Source of the DNA: Amanita rubescens
Lineage: Eukaryota; Basidiomycota; Agaricomycetes; Agaricales; Amanitaceae
Assembly: GCA_015039365.1 (NCBI GenBank)
Contig: WION01000023.1
Location: 62,001 to 126,000 of the forward strand
Direction: 5' to 3'
Length of the DNA stretch: 64,000 bases
In this document: positions 53,385 through 63,199 of the stretch, in pieces
Position numbering within the stretch: position 1 is the stretch's first letter
Layout of the letters: each line of letters opens with the position of its first letter
Translations under genes and position numbers: made by a program
Notes under the pieces: model-generated
The model's database searches: none
What the model saw: the letters and a program-made list of their open reading frames with translations, nothing else
What the model was told of the DNA's origin: nothing

Positions 53385-55142
53385 ATGTCATTCACATACC
53401 AAGTTACTATGCAGAATGGAAACGACACCACCGACACCGTTCAGCACTTCCCCTGGTCCGAATTTTATGCTGGGGAGACCATCGACACCCGATTCACCAC
53501 TTCCGCTGACCCCCACCGACCTCGACTCGTTCTTCATACCACCGACACCGACGAAGAAGACGTTGACCCGAACGACTTCGTTGATGTTTCCCACGGATCT
53601 CCCAATCAAACCTCGTCTCAGACGATCCCGATCACTCCCACCGAAACCCAGGAAACCCACCACGGAACATCAGAAACTCTGGCTGTACCTGGACGAATTA
53701 CGGAAGATCGCAATAGCCGACCGATCCCACCTAGAAACGCTGAAGACATTAGCGTTACCCTACATAGAGAGACGGTACTTGCCGGTCACGCTTCGACTCA
53801 ATCTCATAACGAACCTATTCGAGGCAACGACCAGAGTCACAGTACAGATGGGACTAACCGCGATATGGCTGGCTCCATCATACGAACCACCCCCGATCTC
53901 TATCTCAGTTATCACGGAATTACTACTTACACCAAGGTTAGAGACCGCGTCACTCTGATCTGTAACACCGCTAGATTACAGGTCGATATCTTTGACCAAG
54001 AAAGGATAGCTCGAGTCTGGCGACTTCTCATGGATTTCCGAACCGCCACTACCCTTGCCGGTCAAGCCCGAGATCAGTACAACTACCATTGTGCCGATTT
54101 AATCGAAACGTTTGTAAACGTTACGTCACTATACTGGGAAGACATTCATCCGAAAGGAGGAAACTTAGATCAATTGGCGATAGATCTATTACGACGACTT
54201 CTCACAGCTGACATCGAGCGCTACATCATCCTTGCTATAGAAAGCATCGACGATCAAAGGTTTGGACTAAAAATACAGCCTCACGATCAGAATAACCGCA
54301 TTGCTGTCAACCATTGGTTTCGCGCTACCGAAGCTACACCCGACCGACACCGAGCAACTAGATGCATTATGGAGACAGATCGTAAATCAAGAGAAATCTG
54401 GTGCCTCACCGGAAAGATCCGAGATCTCTTGTCCAGTATCCAAGGAGACATGGAATGGACCACAGCCGAATTCGCAGACGGAGTTCCCTTGCATCAACTC
54501 ACTAGCGACCACATTGCGCAGATCAATAATGCGATCAGCGATCTCGATCTTCATCGCCGAATCCGTACAACAGGCGATCTCATTGAGGAAGAACCGAAAC
54601 GAGATAAGAAGGCTCCTCCTCCTCCTCGATCCGCATCACCCCCAACCACCACCGTTATTCGCCACGGAGTCTGGAATATTCCTGTCCCCACTACTCGACG
54701 ACACGACTCTCCGCCTTCTCGACGACCTCAGACCCGCAGTATGACGAATGCCGCCAACAACCGCCCCCACCGCTATAACCGCTGCATCCACTGTCGAGGT
54801 AAACATGCCTCTGAGGATCACCATCTCGCTACTGCAATTCCTCCTATGCCTACTCTACCTCCACGCGCTCCCACGCGCCAACGCAATCCGACACCCGGTC
54901 CTTCCACTAAGAAGAAAGGACGTTCTCGAGCTATTACCGATGCCGCCAATACCTCCGCTTCCACTAGCCGCCGCTCTCACCAGCCGAAGAAGAAGGGAAA
55001 GAAGAAGGCACACCACGCGTCACAGTGTCAGGCATGTGTCAACGGACGACAGTGCGATGGAGCCGACGACGATGCCTGCGACCTTTATGGCGACTACGGC
55101 TATCAGCACGACGACATCGCCATGCACAACATGAACACTTGA
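53385..55142 (+). CDS. post-pol third ORF of gypsy C (585 aa), function unknown
   Basis: Begins MSFTYQVTMQNGNDTTDTVQ one nucleotide after the pol stop. Blocks shared with element A: DQYNYHCADLIETFVNVTSL, DQLAIDLLRRLLTADIERYI, and a similar C-terminal tail (HDDIAMHNMNT). Near residue 460 is a CIHCRGKHASEDH motif (zinc-knuckle-like, C-X2-C-X3-H-X4-H), then Lys-rich PKKKGKKKAHH and CQACVNGRQCDG. Possible nucleic-acid binding. No signal peptide or membrane segment, so not an obvious envelope. No stops in 585 codons although pol has two. Confidence 0.72.
   Translation: MSFTYQVTMQNGNDTTDTVQHFPWSEFYAGETIDTRFTTSADPHRPRLVLHTTDTDEEDVDPNDFVDVSHGSPNQTSSQTIPITPTETQETHHGTSETLAVPGRITEDRNSRPIPPRNAEDISVTLHRETVLAGHASTQSHNEPIRGNDQSHSTDGTNRDMAGSIIRTTPDLYLSYHGITTYTKVRDRVTLICNTARLQVDIFDQERIARVWRLLMDFRTATTLAGQARDQYNYHCADLIETFVNVTSLYWEDIHPKGGNLDQLAIDLLRRLLTADIERYIILAIESIDDQRFGLKIQPHDQNNRIAVNHWFRATEATPDRHRATRCIMETDRKSREIWCLTGKIRDLLSSIQGDMEWTTAEFADGVPLHQLTSDHIAQINNAISDLDLHRRIRTTGDLIEEEPKRDKKAPPPPRSASPPTTTVIRHGVWNIPVPTTRRHDSPPSRRPQTRSMTNAANNRPHRYNRCIHCRGKHASEDHHLATAIPPMPTLPPRAPTRQRNPTPGPSTKKKGRSRAITDAANTSASTSRRSHQPKKKGKKKAHHASQCQACVNGRQCDGADDDACDLYGDYGYQHDDIAMHNMNT
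53416..53958 (+). CDS. overlapping +1-frame ORF inside the gypsy C third ORF (180 aa)
   Basis: Starts 31 nt inside the third ORF in its +1 frame, as in element A. Begins METTPPTPFSTSPGPNF, with a helical/hydrophobic part RLNLITNLFEATTRVTVQMG and ISISVITELLLTPRLE. Further open +1 frames follow at 54301-54744 and 54748-55134. Possible dual coding; chance cannot be excluded. Confidence 0.33.
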   Translation: METTPPTPFSTSPGPNFMLGRPSTPDSPLPLTPTDLDSFFIPPTPTKKTLTRTTSLMFPTDLPIKPRLRRSRSLPPKPRKPTTEHQKLWLYLDELRKIAIADRSHLETLKTLALPYIERRYLPVTLRLNLITNLFEATTRVTVQMGLTAIWLAPSYEPPPISISVITELLLTPRLETASL

Positions 55143-55182
55143 ACGTTTTGTTGTTGCGGTCAACAACGTAGGGGAGAGCTAG

Positions 55183-55633
55183 TGTTACAACACGGTACGG
55201 ACTCCCGCATTATGCTTACATGATACGTCGGACATGTTCATTTCTTTATGCCTACCTTACTCGTCGTCCCCCTTATGCTCGATTCATACGGACAAGCTCG
55301 TTTCCTTACCGATACCATTCCTTGTTCCACATATGACGCCGTCCTTATACTTACTTTCGTACTTACCATTATTCATTAATTAGTACGTCTCATTGTACTT
55401 GCTAGTATAAGTACCGCATGTATTCTAGAGTCGAACCCTAAGTTCGACTTAGCTGTTTATTGTCGTCTGGCAATATAACCGTACTCTTGACTCATCTACC
55501 ACAATCGTCCTCAGATCCTAAGTCAACGCCTTGACTTAGTATTGAACTTATAATCTTAACGTTTGACTTAAGACTTGTAATCGTAACTAGAGTTGCCGTT
55601 GCAACTTAGGTTGAGATTAACGAGTTCGTAACA
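55183..55633 (+). repeat. 3' LTR of gypsy C
   Basis: Same length and, by eye, the same sequence as the 5' LTR, preceded by the polypurine tract GTAGGGGAGAGCTAG and followed by the TSD GCACC. Confidence 0.93.
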
Positions 55634-58600
55634 GCACCCCTTCGATCCAAACTGGGTGAGCGTCTTCTGCTCGGAGAACGTCTACGGTTCTCTGGGAGTA
55701 AGTCATCTAAATCCAAATTTTGTGGAGGGCGGTTAGGTTCCTCTTGAGGAATCGCCTCCCAGATCGGACCAAGATCTTCAGTAATTATATCTGCAGTCTT
55801 TCCTTTACGCGGAAACCTGTTTTCAAAGAATGTGGCCTGGGAGGATATGACCAGTGTGTTTGTCGACGTCATGAACCTATAGCCTTTGGTTCCTGATTCA
55901 TATCCTACAAAAGTACATAAAACGGATTTCTCGGACAGCTTATCCGGTCTCCGTTGATCAGGGATAAATACCCAGGCTTCACATCCAAATACTCGAAAGT
56001 ATGATACGTCTGGTTTTTTATTAAGAAGATTTTCCAGAGGGGTCTTCCATTTAGTCCTCTTTAGGGGAGTGCGGTTGTACACATGCACAGCCGTTCTGAA
56101 TGAGAACTCCCACCAAGATTTAGGACATCCTGCGTCTAATCGCATAGCCTCAGCTTTGTCTGACAAAGTCTGATTCATGCGTTCAACGCGACCATTTTGT
56201 TGTGGGGTGTAAGGAGCTGTCTGTTGATGTTTAATTCCTTTGGATTTAAGGAATTCTTCAAAGGCTTTATTTACAAATTCCCCCCCTCGATCAGAACGGA
56301 GGTGAGAAATAGGTTGTTCAGGATCTACAAACTCATTATACCATCCGGTAAAATATTCTAGAGTTTGATCTTTGGTTTTTAATAAACCAATCCACGTATA
56401 CGAAGTGAAATCGTCAACGATAACACCAATATATTTGTATTTGTGGTAAGATATGGCCGGTACGGTCATAAGATCCATATGGAGTAACTCAAAGGGATGA
56501 GTAGCTCTCTTCGAAGACAGTTTATAAGGTTTTGCCTTCATTTTGCCTTTTAGACAACCTTCACAACGTAGTTTTCCTTCTGGAAGTGTAACTTCTTTCC
56601 ATCCATTAACATTCAACGGTATCTTCGAAAAGACTTCCTTGGATGGATGACCAAAACGTTTATGCCAGGTCTCGTAGTCCAATAGTTTTTCTATAGACTC
56701 TGCGTTTGGTTTCTTTGTCGGTCTTCCAAGAATTAATTTAGAATTCCTGTTGGCTAAGCCAGGACCAGAAACCAGTGTAGGATTCATTATAATGATCCTT
56801 CCACGAGCGTAAACTAATGTATCTTCGGGCATAAGGTAATGTCCTTCAATACATGTTCTACCCGTGTCTTTAAAGGAAAAGACTACCATCTTTTCATCTT
56901 GTTTACAAGATAATCCTTGTCGGATCAATCTGCCGTTTGAAATCAAGCGTGCAGTTGCCCGTGGCATGTATAATACCGGGAAGAGCTTTACGAGTGTTAC
57001 TTCCCCTGTGGATAACTTGTGTTCAAGAATAACTGTGCCAAGTCCCTCAAGACGGTCTAAACCATTAGCGGTTTTGACACTGTGATTTTCATTTGCAGGA
57101 AATTCTCTGTATTCAGAGAAGTCTTTCCTACTAAAGGTAAAGTGATCGGATGCACCGGAGTCACACATCCATAGTGTATCTCCAGTACGCTTTTCAACAC
57201 ATTCCGGACAGGGACATGTTGGATGTACTTTATCCTTAAATTTTCTTTTATTGACCGCTAAACATGTAAAAGGTTTTTTAAACATGTTACCAATATTATA
57301 TGATCGTTCAATCATATTTGCATTATAAATGGCAGTATCACACGACTTATCTCTTACGAGGCAGTTTTCGTCTAAATTTTCTTTATAATTTATACTATCA
57401 TATAGTACAGATTGTTCAAAGAAGGAATTTATAGTACGACGATGATGTCCCAGTTTAGGGAACACCATTTTCATTGCTGCCTCTATAAAGAGAAAGTTAG
57501 CCATTTCCAGCTTCTTAATGGTTTCATACCATTGTTCGCCGTTATCTTCATAGTAATAATCGTCATAATATAGTTCAGCTTCCTGATCTATATCCATATT
57601 TTTATAATCGATATCGTCTGACGATATCCCCATTCCTCGGTTCGATTTATAGGACTCATAGTCCTGTTCGTCCTTTTCTCTTTGTTTGCCTTTGCTAGAG
57701 CCAGCAACTGGCTCAGTGATGTCATAAGGCCCAATACGGGCGACGGTATGTGCAGAACCCATAGTATGTTCTGCGGCTTTGGCAGCCTTCTTCTCGGCTG
57801 CATCTGCCTTTCGGCGTTCTCGGTTCCTTTCCCAGTTAGGACCACGTGTTTGGCCCTCAACTTTACCCGGCCAATTTTGATTTGCCGGAGGAGCATTAGG
57901 AGCCGGTGTCTGAGCGCCTTGTGGAGGCCTAGAATAAGGCCTCCCCCCACGTCCACGACCTGCTCCGCGGCCACGTCCGCGAGCACGTCCTCGTCCTCGA
58001 CCACGTACTTGTTGCCATGGTTGCTGCTGTTGTTGCGATGTATTAGCCATCGCGGCAGATTCAGGGTGCCTTCGGCGCCACTCATTCTGAATTAAGGGAA
58101 GTATCCCTTGGATCGTAAGATCCGATGGTTCTGTTGTGGCTAGAACCACAGCAGCAAAATTGTCCCAATGACGGGGGACAGCTGAAAGTACAATCATTGC
58201 CTGTACATTTGCAGGCAATGTAATTCCGCTTGATGCTAAGCGGTTTATGATGGCGAGGAGGTCGTTTAAGGATTGTGTGGGATCCTTTTTATCTTGGAAT
58301 TTCCAATTTATTGCTAATTGGAAATCGTTGTATATACCGGCAGACGTTGTCACGCCGTATTGTTCTGCTAAGTTCTGCCATAGAACTCGTGCAGAAACTA
58401 CATGTTCATTGATCTGCTGTATAGTAGCAGTGCATTTCATGTTTATGGATCCGAGGATGCGATCATCCTCGACGACCCAATCATCAAAGGCCTTTTTGAT
58501 AGCCTCTGCATCATCAATCATTTGTTGAGTGATGGCTAGTTGTGCCGGTTGTGCCGGCATTGCAGGTATCGCATCTTCAGTTTCCGTTTCCGGAACTGCT

Positions 58601-58815
58601 GCTGTTGCTGGAACAGCTGGAACAAAGGCTTGAACTCCTGTGTCCAGATAAAATTGTTCCAACGGCGTTATCCGCCTTGGACGAACATAATCGGTTTTTA
58701 GGTACCGATATAAACCTTTAGTTTGTAATAGGAAACGCATCATGCGTTCCCATTCTTTATAATTAGTTCCATTTAAAACGGGAATGGAACTGGGAATCGT
58801 CAAGTCGTTAGACAT
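55634..58815 (-). CDS. copia polyprotein part 1: Gag, protease, GAG-pre-integrase, integrase
   Basis: ATG 58815 begins MSNDLTIPSSIPVLNGTNYK. The first ~250 residues are a copia-type Gag (YKEWERMMRFLLQTKGLYRY; ARVLWQNLAEQYGV; LASSGITLPANVQAMIVLSA). Then come an Arg/Gly-rich stretch (RGRGRARGRGRGAGRGRGG), a CPCPEC cluster, the protease motif WMCDSGASDHF (about residue 550), the pre-integrase zinc region (WHKRFGHPS...LRCEGCLKGKM), and integrase with LLHMDLMTV, HLRSDRGGEFVNKAF and QTAPYTPQQNGRVERMNQTL (D, D, E). The last codons at the left edge belong to gypsy C. No stops are seen. With part 2 the original polyprotein would be about 1950 codons. Confidence 0.93.
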
Positions 58816-58816
58816 G

Positions 58817-59369
58817 TTAGACGAGGAAGGCGGAGGTGATGATTATGATATAGGCGGTTAAAAGACGCCAAAAGAAATGGAAGTTTCTTTGATTTTCGAG
58901 GTTTTCGACCTCTTGGTTATCTCTTTCGAGATTACGGCGTGTACGCCTATTTGCTATGTGTTGGGCTACTGTAGTGCCCCTGGGTGGAATCCAAAGATCT
59001 AAGGTGGGTGGAACACCTTCTTCAATAGCCTCTTGACGTCGACGATGTATTATTTCGTCTTGCAAGGTTCGACCGTTTCTTAGTCGTTCGGCTAGGAAGT
59101 GATTTCTTCGATCGTGAATTGTGACAGGTCCACAAGTTGTGACACCGAATCTGGTATCAGGGTTGACAACACGAACTATTGTCCTAGAATAGGACAAAGA
59201 TGGGATTGGTGCCGGTGTATCAATAAAAGTCCGGTCCCCTAGGATTAAGGGAAACGGTGGGATTGGAGTGTCGTAAGAAGGAGGTAATCTCCGGGTAGGA
59301 GGAAATGATTCTCCTTCGACTTCGTAAACTGGTAACGGAGTACTAGTTTCGGAATCCAGTTTTCTTTCC
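58817..59369 (-). CDS. extra leader ORF upstream of copia gag, with hydrophobic C-terminus
   Basis: The minus-strand frame is open from a 3' splice-like TCTCTTTTAG (about 59370) through SETSTPLPVYEVEGESFPPT, LPPSYDTPIPPFPLILGDRT and the ATG at 59197 (MSYSRTIVRVVNPDTRFGVT). It then runs through an Arg-rich segment (RRTRRNLERDNQEVENLENQ) to a membrane-like end FFWRLLTAYIIIITSAFLV, and stops 2 nt before the polyprotein ATG. Copia elements do not usually carry a leader protein. Start is uncertain; the shorter 126-aa form from 59197 is the minimal reading. Confidence 0.45.
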
Positions 59370-60254
59370 TAAAAGAGAATTTTAATGAGCTTAAAGCTTA
59401 ATTAAAGCTAAAAGTCTAATTCGTCTTTATTAAGTTACCAGGGTGCCATAGACTAGAATGTCAGACTATATAGAGTTCCTCGATTACAAGTACAGTCCAT
59501 ATTCGGTTAAACCAACCGACCCTGTGTAACTTAGTTACAAGCCAAGCTTAGATAAAGCTCAGGTCCACAGGTCCACTCGGTCTTGAAAGCTCGAATTATC
59601 CCTGAATGCTGTAAATGACATGCAAAATCAATCGCTGGCTCAAGCACTCTTGGGCGAACCACGGTTTTACCCGTTGCGATTGTAAATAGAAATAATGTCT
59701 GGTCCATAAACCCCCCAGACCATTATATGAGCACGACCGGTAATCAATATGAAACTTCTAAATGGGATTATGGGATCACCATAGAGCCCAAACTTAGAAT
59801 GATCCTAACGATCATTCCGACTAAAGGAGTCCCTAAGGGCGCATCCTTAATAGACTGCGTGTACCACCCACAATGAGGTGTCAGCACGTCCTTTATACTA
59901 GAAGTTTCTATATATGAGCCATATTGTATTATAAAGCCTCTAGGGGCTTATGATGTTATATCGTGCATGAATACCCCAGTCACATCACAGAGGGCAAGTA
60001 TAACTCTGTGGGGGCCGACGTTGCCATGCCAGCGTCGAGAAACATAGGTAGTACCCTTATCCCTGGGTGTCTAGGAGATCCCCCTAAAGCCCTAGGGTCC
60101 GGGCGCATGTCATTAGCACATATGCCATATCAAGGATCAGTGGTATCAAGATGATAAGACCATATCAGGCTCGCTGCGATACTATACCAGTGGGACATCA
60201 TGTCGGATGACGAGCAAGCGAGCGGCGATGTGGGTCCTGGCAATATCGACGGCG
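59370..60254 (-). other. copia untranslated leader
   Basis: Between the primer-binding site and the leader ORF; no convincing frame. Contains short perfect hairpins such as ATGATCCTAACGATCAT (about 59799-59816). Confidence 0.6.
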
Positions 60255-60266
60255 GGGCCCATAACC
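60255..60266 (-). other. copia primer-binding site matching the initiator tRNA-Met anticodon arm
   Basis: In element orientation GGTTATGGGCCC lies directly after the 5' LTR. It is the exact complement of GGGCCCAUAACC, the anticodon stem-loop of eukaryotic initiator tRNA-Met, so priming probably uses an internally cleaved half-tRNA as in Drosophila copia and yeast Ty5. Confidence 0.75.
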
Positions 60267-60673
60267 TGACGAAGAAGACAGGTCTACGCGAGAGCGTGTC
60301 CACAGCATGAGCAGGTGCAATAGCTTACCTATTGCGATATGATCTTAGCACTACCCTTCGGCGTAGTAGTGATAGTAAGAGGAAGAGAATGGATTGTCCT
60401 ATTCTACGATACAGGACAGGTTTATATACTAAGAGAGAACAAATATGTGTCTACATATGTGTAAGCATATAGTATAGATGGGAAGATATGGCGTGCTAAG
60501 CACACCATAAGGTGCGATCATGAGTCTATCATGATGTCACTATGATATCATAATGAAGTCATTATGATGTCATCTCTATGTCATACATAAAGGATGACGT
60601 GAGCGATATGAGTAACATTGATTGTAGTCAATCAGTAGTTAATCATTCTATAAATATAATTCTATATTTAACA
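60267..60673 (-). repeat. 5' LTR of the copia element (407 bp)
   Basis: Plus strand TGACGAAGAAGACAGG to TATATTTAACA; in element orientation TGTTAAATATAG...TCTTCTTCGTCA. It matches the two pieces of the 3' LTR (42486-42771 and 44750-44802) almost exactly. Followed by the TSD CCCTG. Confidence 0.93.
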
Positions 60674-60919
60674 CCCTGATGCTTTGAAACCAGAAGAGCC
60701 CGGGTTATAGAATGAAACTGGTTGATCAAGGAAACCGTATCTTCTTTGGCATCCCTTCGTAAGCTTGAGGAGGTGAAATGTGTCGCAGACTACCCAGAGT
60801 TCCCATGTTGTGCCATCACGGTGAGCCAACAACCGGTTTCTTCTGACAATCTTTCTGCCTAGTCTAGTATTACTGTTCCAAATCAGACTCAAATAATACT
60901 TTGATACGTACTCGAGCAA
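60674..60919 (-). pseudogene. upstream part of the host exon split by copia
   Basis: Two minus-strand frames are open: MLEYVSKYYLSLIWNSNTRL onward to PVSFYNPGSSGFKASG, and ATHFTSSSLRRDAKEDTVSL onward to LLVSKHQG. The latter runs in frame into the exon remnant at 42332-42485. No family recognised. Confidence 0.4.
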
Positions 60920-61235
60920 TTAGCGCGCCAATCTCACGATGGAATCATTTCGTTGATGCAGCCTGGTCTTCCATTCGGTTGCGTAAGGCCTGAGGACGTA
61001 TAATTTCTGCAATTCCTGTCAGATACAGCTATCACATTGTTGAAGGCTAACCGAGTTTTTTACTGCCACGCATTGCACCTCCCACGAACCCCGACGCGGG
61101 ATTTTTTTTCGTTACTTTGGCCTTTTTACGAACGAGGGAAGAAAAGGTAGCAGATGAGCGTAGAGGACATGAAGGAAGAGAGCTTGATTGTAAGGTAGCT
61201 ACAAGAGCTGCCTGAAGCCCTATGGATATTCATGA
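60920..61235. other. no gene seen
   Basis: Short frames only. The sequence up to CATGA (61231-61235) flanks the LTR that begins at 61236. Confidence 0.4.
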
Positions 61236-61425
61236 TGTTGGAGATCCAGAGGATCTCCAAGCCTGAAGACTGGGGAGTTGTGGACAACTCCCATAGATAT
61301 ACTGTATATAGTTGAAGTCACGTGTGACTGTATATTCACGCATTGACACATTACATAATCATCCTATACTTTACCCACCTACGCTACATAGCACGTCTCA
61401 AGAATATATCTTGGTCCAGTGCACA
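61236..61425 (+). repeat. probable 5' LTR (~190 bp) of a further retroelement
   Basis: Begins TGTTGGAGATCC and ends near CAGTGCACA, followed after 4 nt by TGGCGCAACGGGTG, a plausible primer-binding site. It contains two perfect hairpins: 61238-61260 (10-bp stem, 3-nt loop) and 61273-61292 (9-bp stem, 2-nt loop). The 3' LTR is outside the window, so the ends are provisional. Confidence 0.5.
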
Positions 61426-61609
61426 CTGTTGGCGCAACGGGTGTTTGTATAAGGAATAACCACTATCATCTTAACCTCTTTACACTTTTTTGCACTACCC
61501 TGTGCAGACGTGCTTGGCAACTTTCAAACTTGAAAGTTGAACATCAAATATATTCAAGATTAACACCCACTCGTTCTACACCCACATAGAGCGAACCAGA
61601 ATCACCCTA

Positions 61610-63199
61610 ATGGCCCCAGGAGGCTCCAGGAAGCCTCCACTGGATATCCCGAGGGAAACGAACCCTCGGGAAAACTTGAATCTCGCAATTGAGGAAACCT
61701 CCTCATTGCTCCTTCCCGAGAAGGAGAGGAGGTATCGTTCCTCACGAAAACGAATGAAAACTAAGTACTACGAGCTTGAGGCTCGTAGCGAGCAAATACG
61801 CAATGAAGTTCAGTTGAACTTCAGCTCAACATTGTCTCGTGAACTGGAAATAATATCCAGTACCCTTAAGAGCTGGCGGAAAGTCTTCCCCGCTCATAAA
61901 CGAGAACATTATCTTCAGTGTTCTCAACTCATATCCGATCACGCAACTGAGTTTGACGTGTTCGTCGTGACATACTTGAAGTCTCACTTCAGACTCAACG
62001 AGCATTCACGCGTCGTTCAACTCAACTTCCGCAACGCGTACCTATGCTTGCATAATGGTTCTTATGCCTCGGACACGTTACCCAAGCCATTCCTGAAGCT
62101 TGCTGAAATCTGGGATTCACGTGTACGCATTCAGCTCACTCACGACCTTACCCACTCGGATAGCCAACCTCCGACTCAAGACCCCGGTAACAAGCTGTCA
62201 CCACTATTGGCAACCGCCGAGACAACGAGGAAGAGTCCCGGAGTCATCTCAAAGGCGACTGTAGACAAGCGAGAACGCGTCCGAAGCACGTCAACGCCAA
62301 CACGTCCTGTCTCAACTCCGAGTAGGACCACCCTTCTCCCTATGAAGGACAAGCCCCGTCCTTCAACCGTTCCACGCAAACACGACTCTCCACGAGTCAA
62401 GTACAATGCTGGAAAGAGAGACTCGGCCCTTGAGTCTCCAGATACCCCGAGACGAGTTCAAGTCACTCGTACTCAAGAGCGTCCGAGCTCGTTGAAGCCG
62501 GATCTCACTCCCGCATCTCGTGAACTCCAAAGGAATTCACCGAGTAAGCCCAACGAGCCAGCAATAGCTCGTGGTTTAGATTCACGAGGGAAACTTCCCT
62601 CGGAATTGTCTAAGAAGATGGAATTGTCCGTCTCTCATACACCATCTCGGAAATCCAATACGCGTGATAAGCGTATAACGCCACCAATGTTAGAACCCTC
62701 CGTGTTTGTCCGGAAACTTCCAGACAAAAGTACGAGAGTTGTCGGAAACTCGTCTAAGTCACGAGTCGTTGCTGTTGCTACATGTTGCGCTCCTAGCCCT
62801 CGTGCTGAATCCAAATTGAAATCTCAAATTGGAAACAAGTCAGTTAACACGAAGGAACAAGTGAGCACAGCCGATTACGCACCTTTGTCCGAGAAAGCCC
62901 CCCCGCTGTCTAAACCCTTGCCCGTCTCCTCTATACGGGCCAGCCCTCCTGTTCAGCTCAATAATGGGTTAATTCTTGCACCCTCCTGGCTTTCCAAACA
63001 ATGCGAACCTCGTGTCGTCAACATGAAGTCAGTAGTGAGTAAGATTACTCACTTAACGGACGAAACTCATCCGAAGACTCTTCACCAAGCCGGAGACCCG
63101 CAGTTTGGTAATCCACCTCCCGTGCGAGAAGTCAATTCGGCTCGAACAAACCATAGAAGCGAAGGGAAGCTCGCCCTTGCTTCCCGAAATCTCGAATGA
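61610..63199 (+). CDS. Gag-like first ORF of the 61-kb retroelement (529 aa)
   Basis: ATG 61610 (MAPGGSRKPPLDIPRETNPR) lies about 185 nt after the putative LTR. A basic/helical N-terminal region (KERRYRSSRKRMKTKYYELE; FSSTLSRELEIISSTLKSWR; HFRLNEHSRVVQLNFRNAYL) is followed from residue ~190 by a long Ser/Thr/Pro/Lys-rich disordered part with many SPRV/TPRRV-like words. The stop is TGA 63197-63199, but a +1 frame is open across it. Position after LTR and primer site suggests Gag; there is no zinc knuckle, so the call is tentative. The DNA is dense in short perfect inverted repeats. Confidence 0.5.
   Translation: MAPGGSRKPPLDIPRETNPRENLNLAIEETSSLLLPEKERRYRSSRKRMKTKYYELEARSEQIRNEVQLNFSSTLSRELEIISSTLKSWRKVFPAHKREHYLQCSQLISDHATEFDVFVVTYLKSHFRLNEHSRVVQLNFRNAYLCLHNGSYASDTLPKPFLKLAEIWDSRVRIQLTHDLTHSDSQPPTQDPGNKLSPLLATAETTRKSPGVISKATVDKRERVRSTSTPTRPVSTPSRTTLLPMKDKPRPSTVPRKHDSPRVKYNAGKRDSALESPDTPRRVQVTRTQERPSSLKPDLTPASRELQRNSPSKPNEPAIARGLDSRGKLPSELSKKMELSVSHTPSRKSNTRDKRITPPMLEPSVFVRKLPDKSTRVVGNSSKSRVVAVATCCAPSPRAESKLKSQIGNKSVNTKEQVSTADYAPLSEKAPPLSKPLPVSSIRASPPVQLNNGLILAPSWLSKQCEPRVVNMKSVVSKITHLTDETHPKTLHQAGDPQFGNPPPVREVNSARTNHRSEGKLALASRNLE

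Larger units (their letters stand above)
47495..55633 (+). mobile_element. gypsy (Ty3) chromovirus C, 8139 bp, nested in the copia element
   Basis: LTRs 47495-47945 and 55183-55633 (451 bp each, apparently identical by eye). TSD GCACC at 47490-47494 and 55634-55638. Between them are gag, pol with chromodomain, and a third ORF. Polypurine tract GTAGGGGAGAGCTAG at 55168-55182. Apparent LTR identity means recent insertion, yet pol has two in-frame stops (see the pol entry), so it probably arrived defective or was mutated soon after. Confidence 0.95.
42486..60673 (-). mobile_element. copia (Ty1) retrotransposon, 5-bp TSD CCCTG, with two internal insertions
   Basis: Read on the minus strand: 5' LTR 60267-60673, primer-binding site 60255-60266, leader with an extra ORF, polyprotein part 1 (58815-55634), gypsy C insertion (55633-47495), polyprotein part 2 (47494-44825), polypurine tract 44803-44813 and 3' LTR (44802-42486, itself interrupted). 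LTRs start TGTTAAATATAG and end CTTCTTCGTCA. CCCTG lies at 42481-42485 and 60674-60678. The order protease, integrase, RT, RNase H defines copia. Confidence 0.93.
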
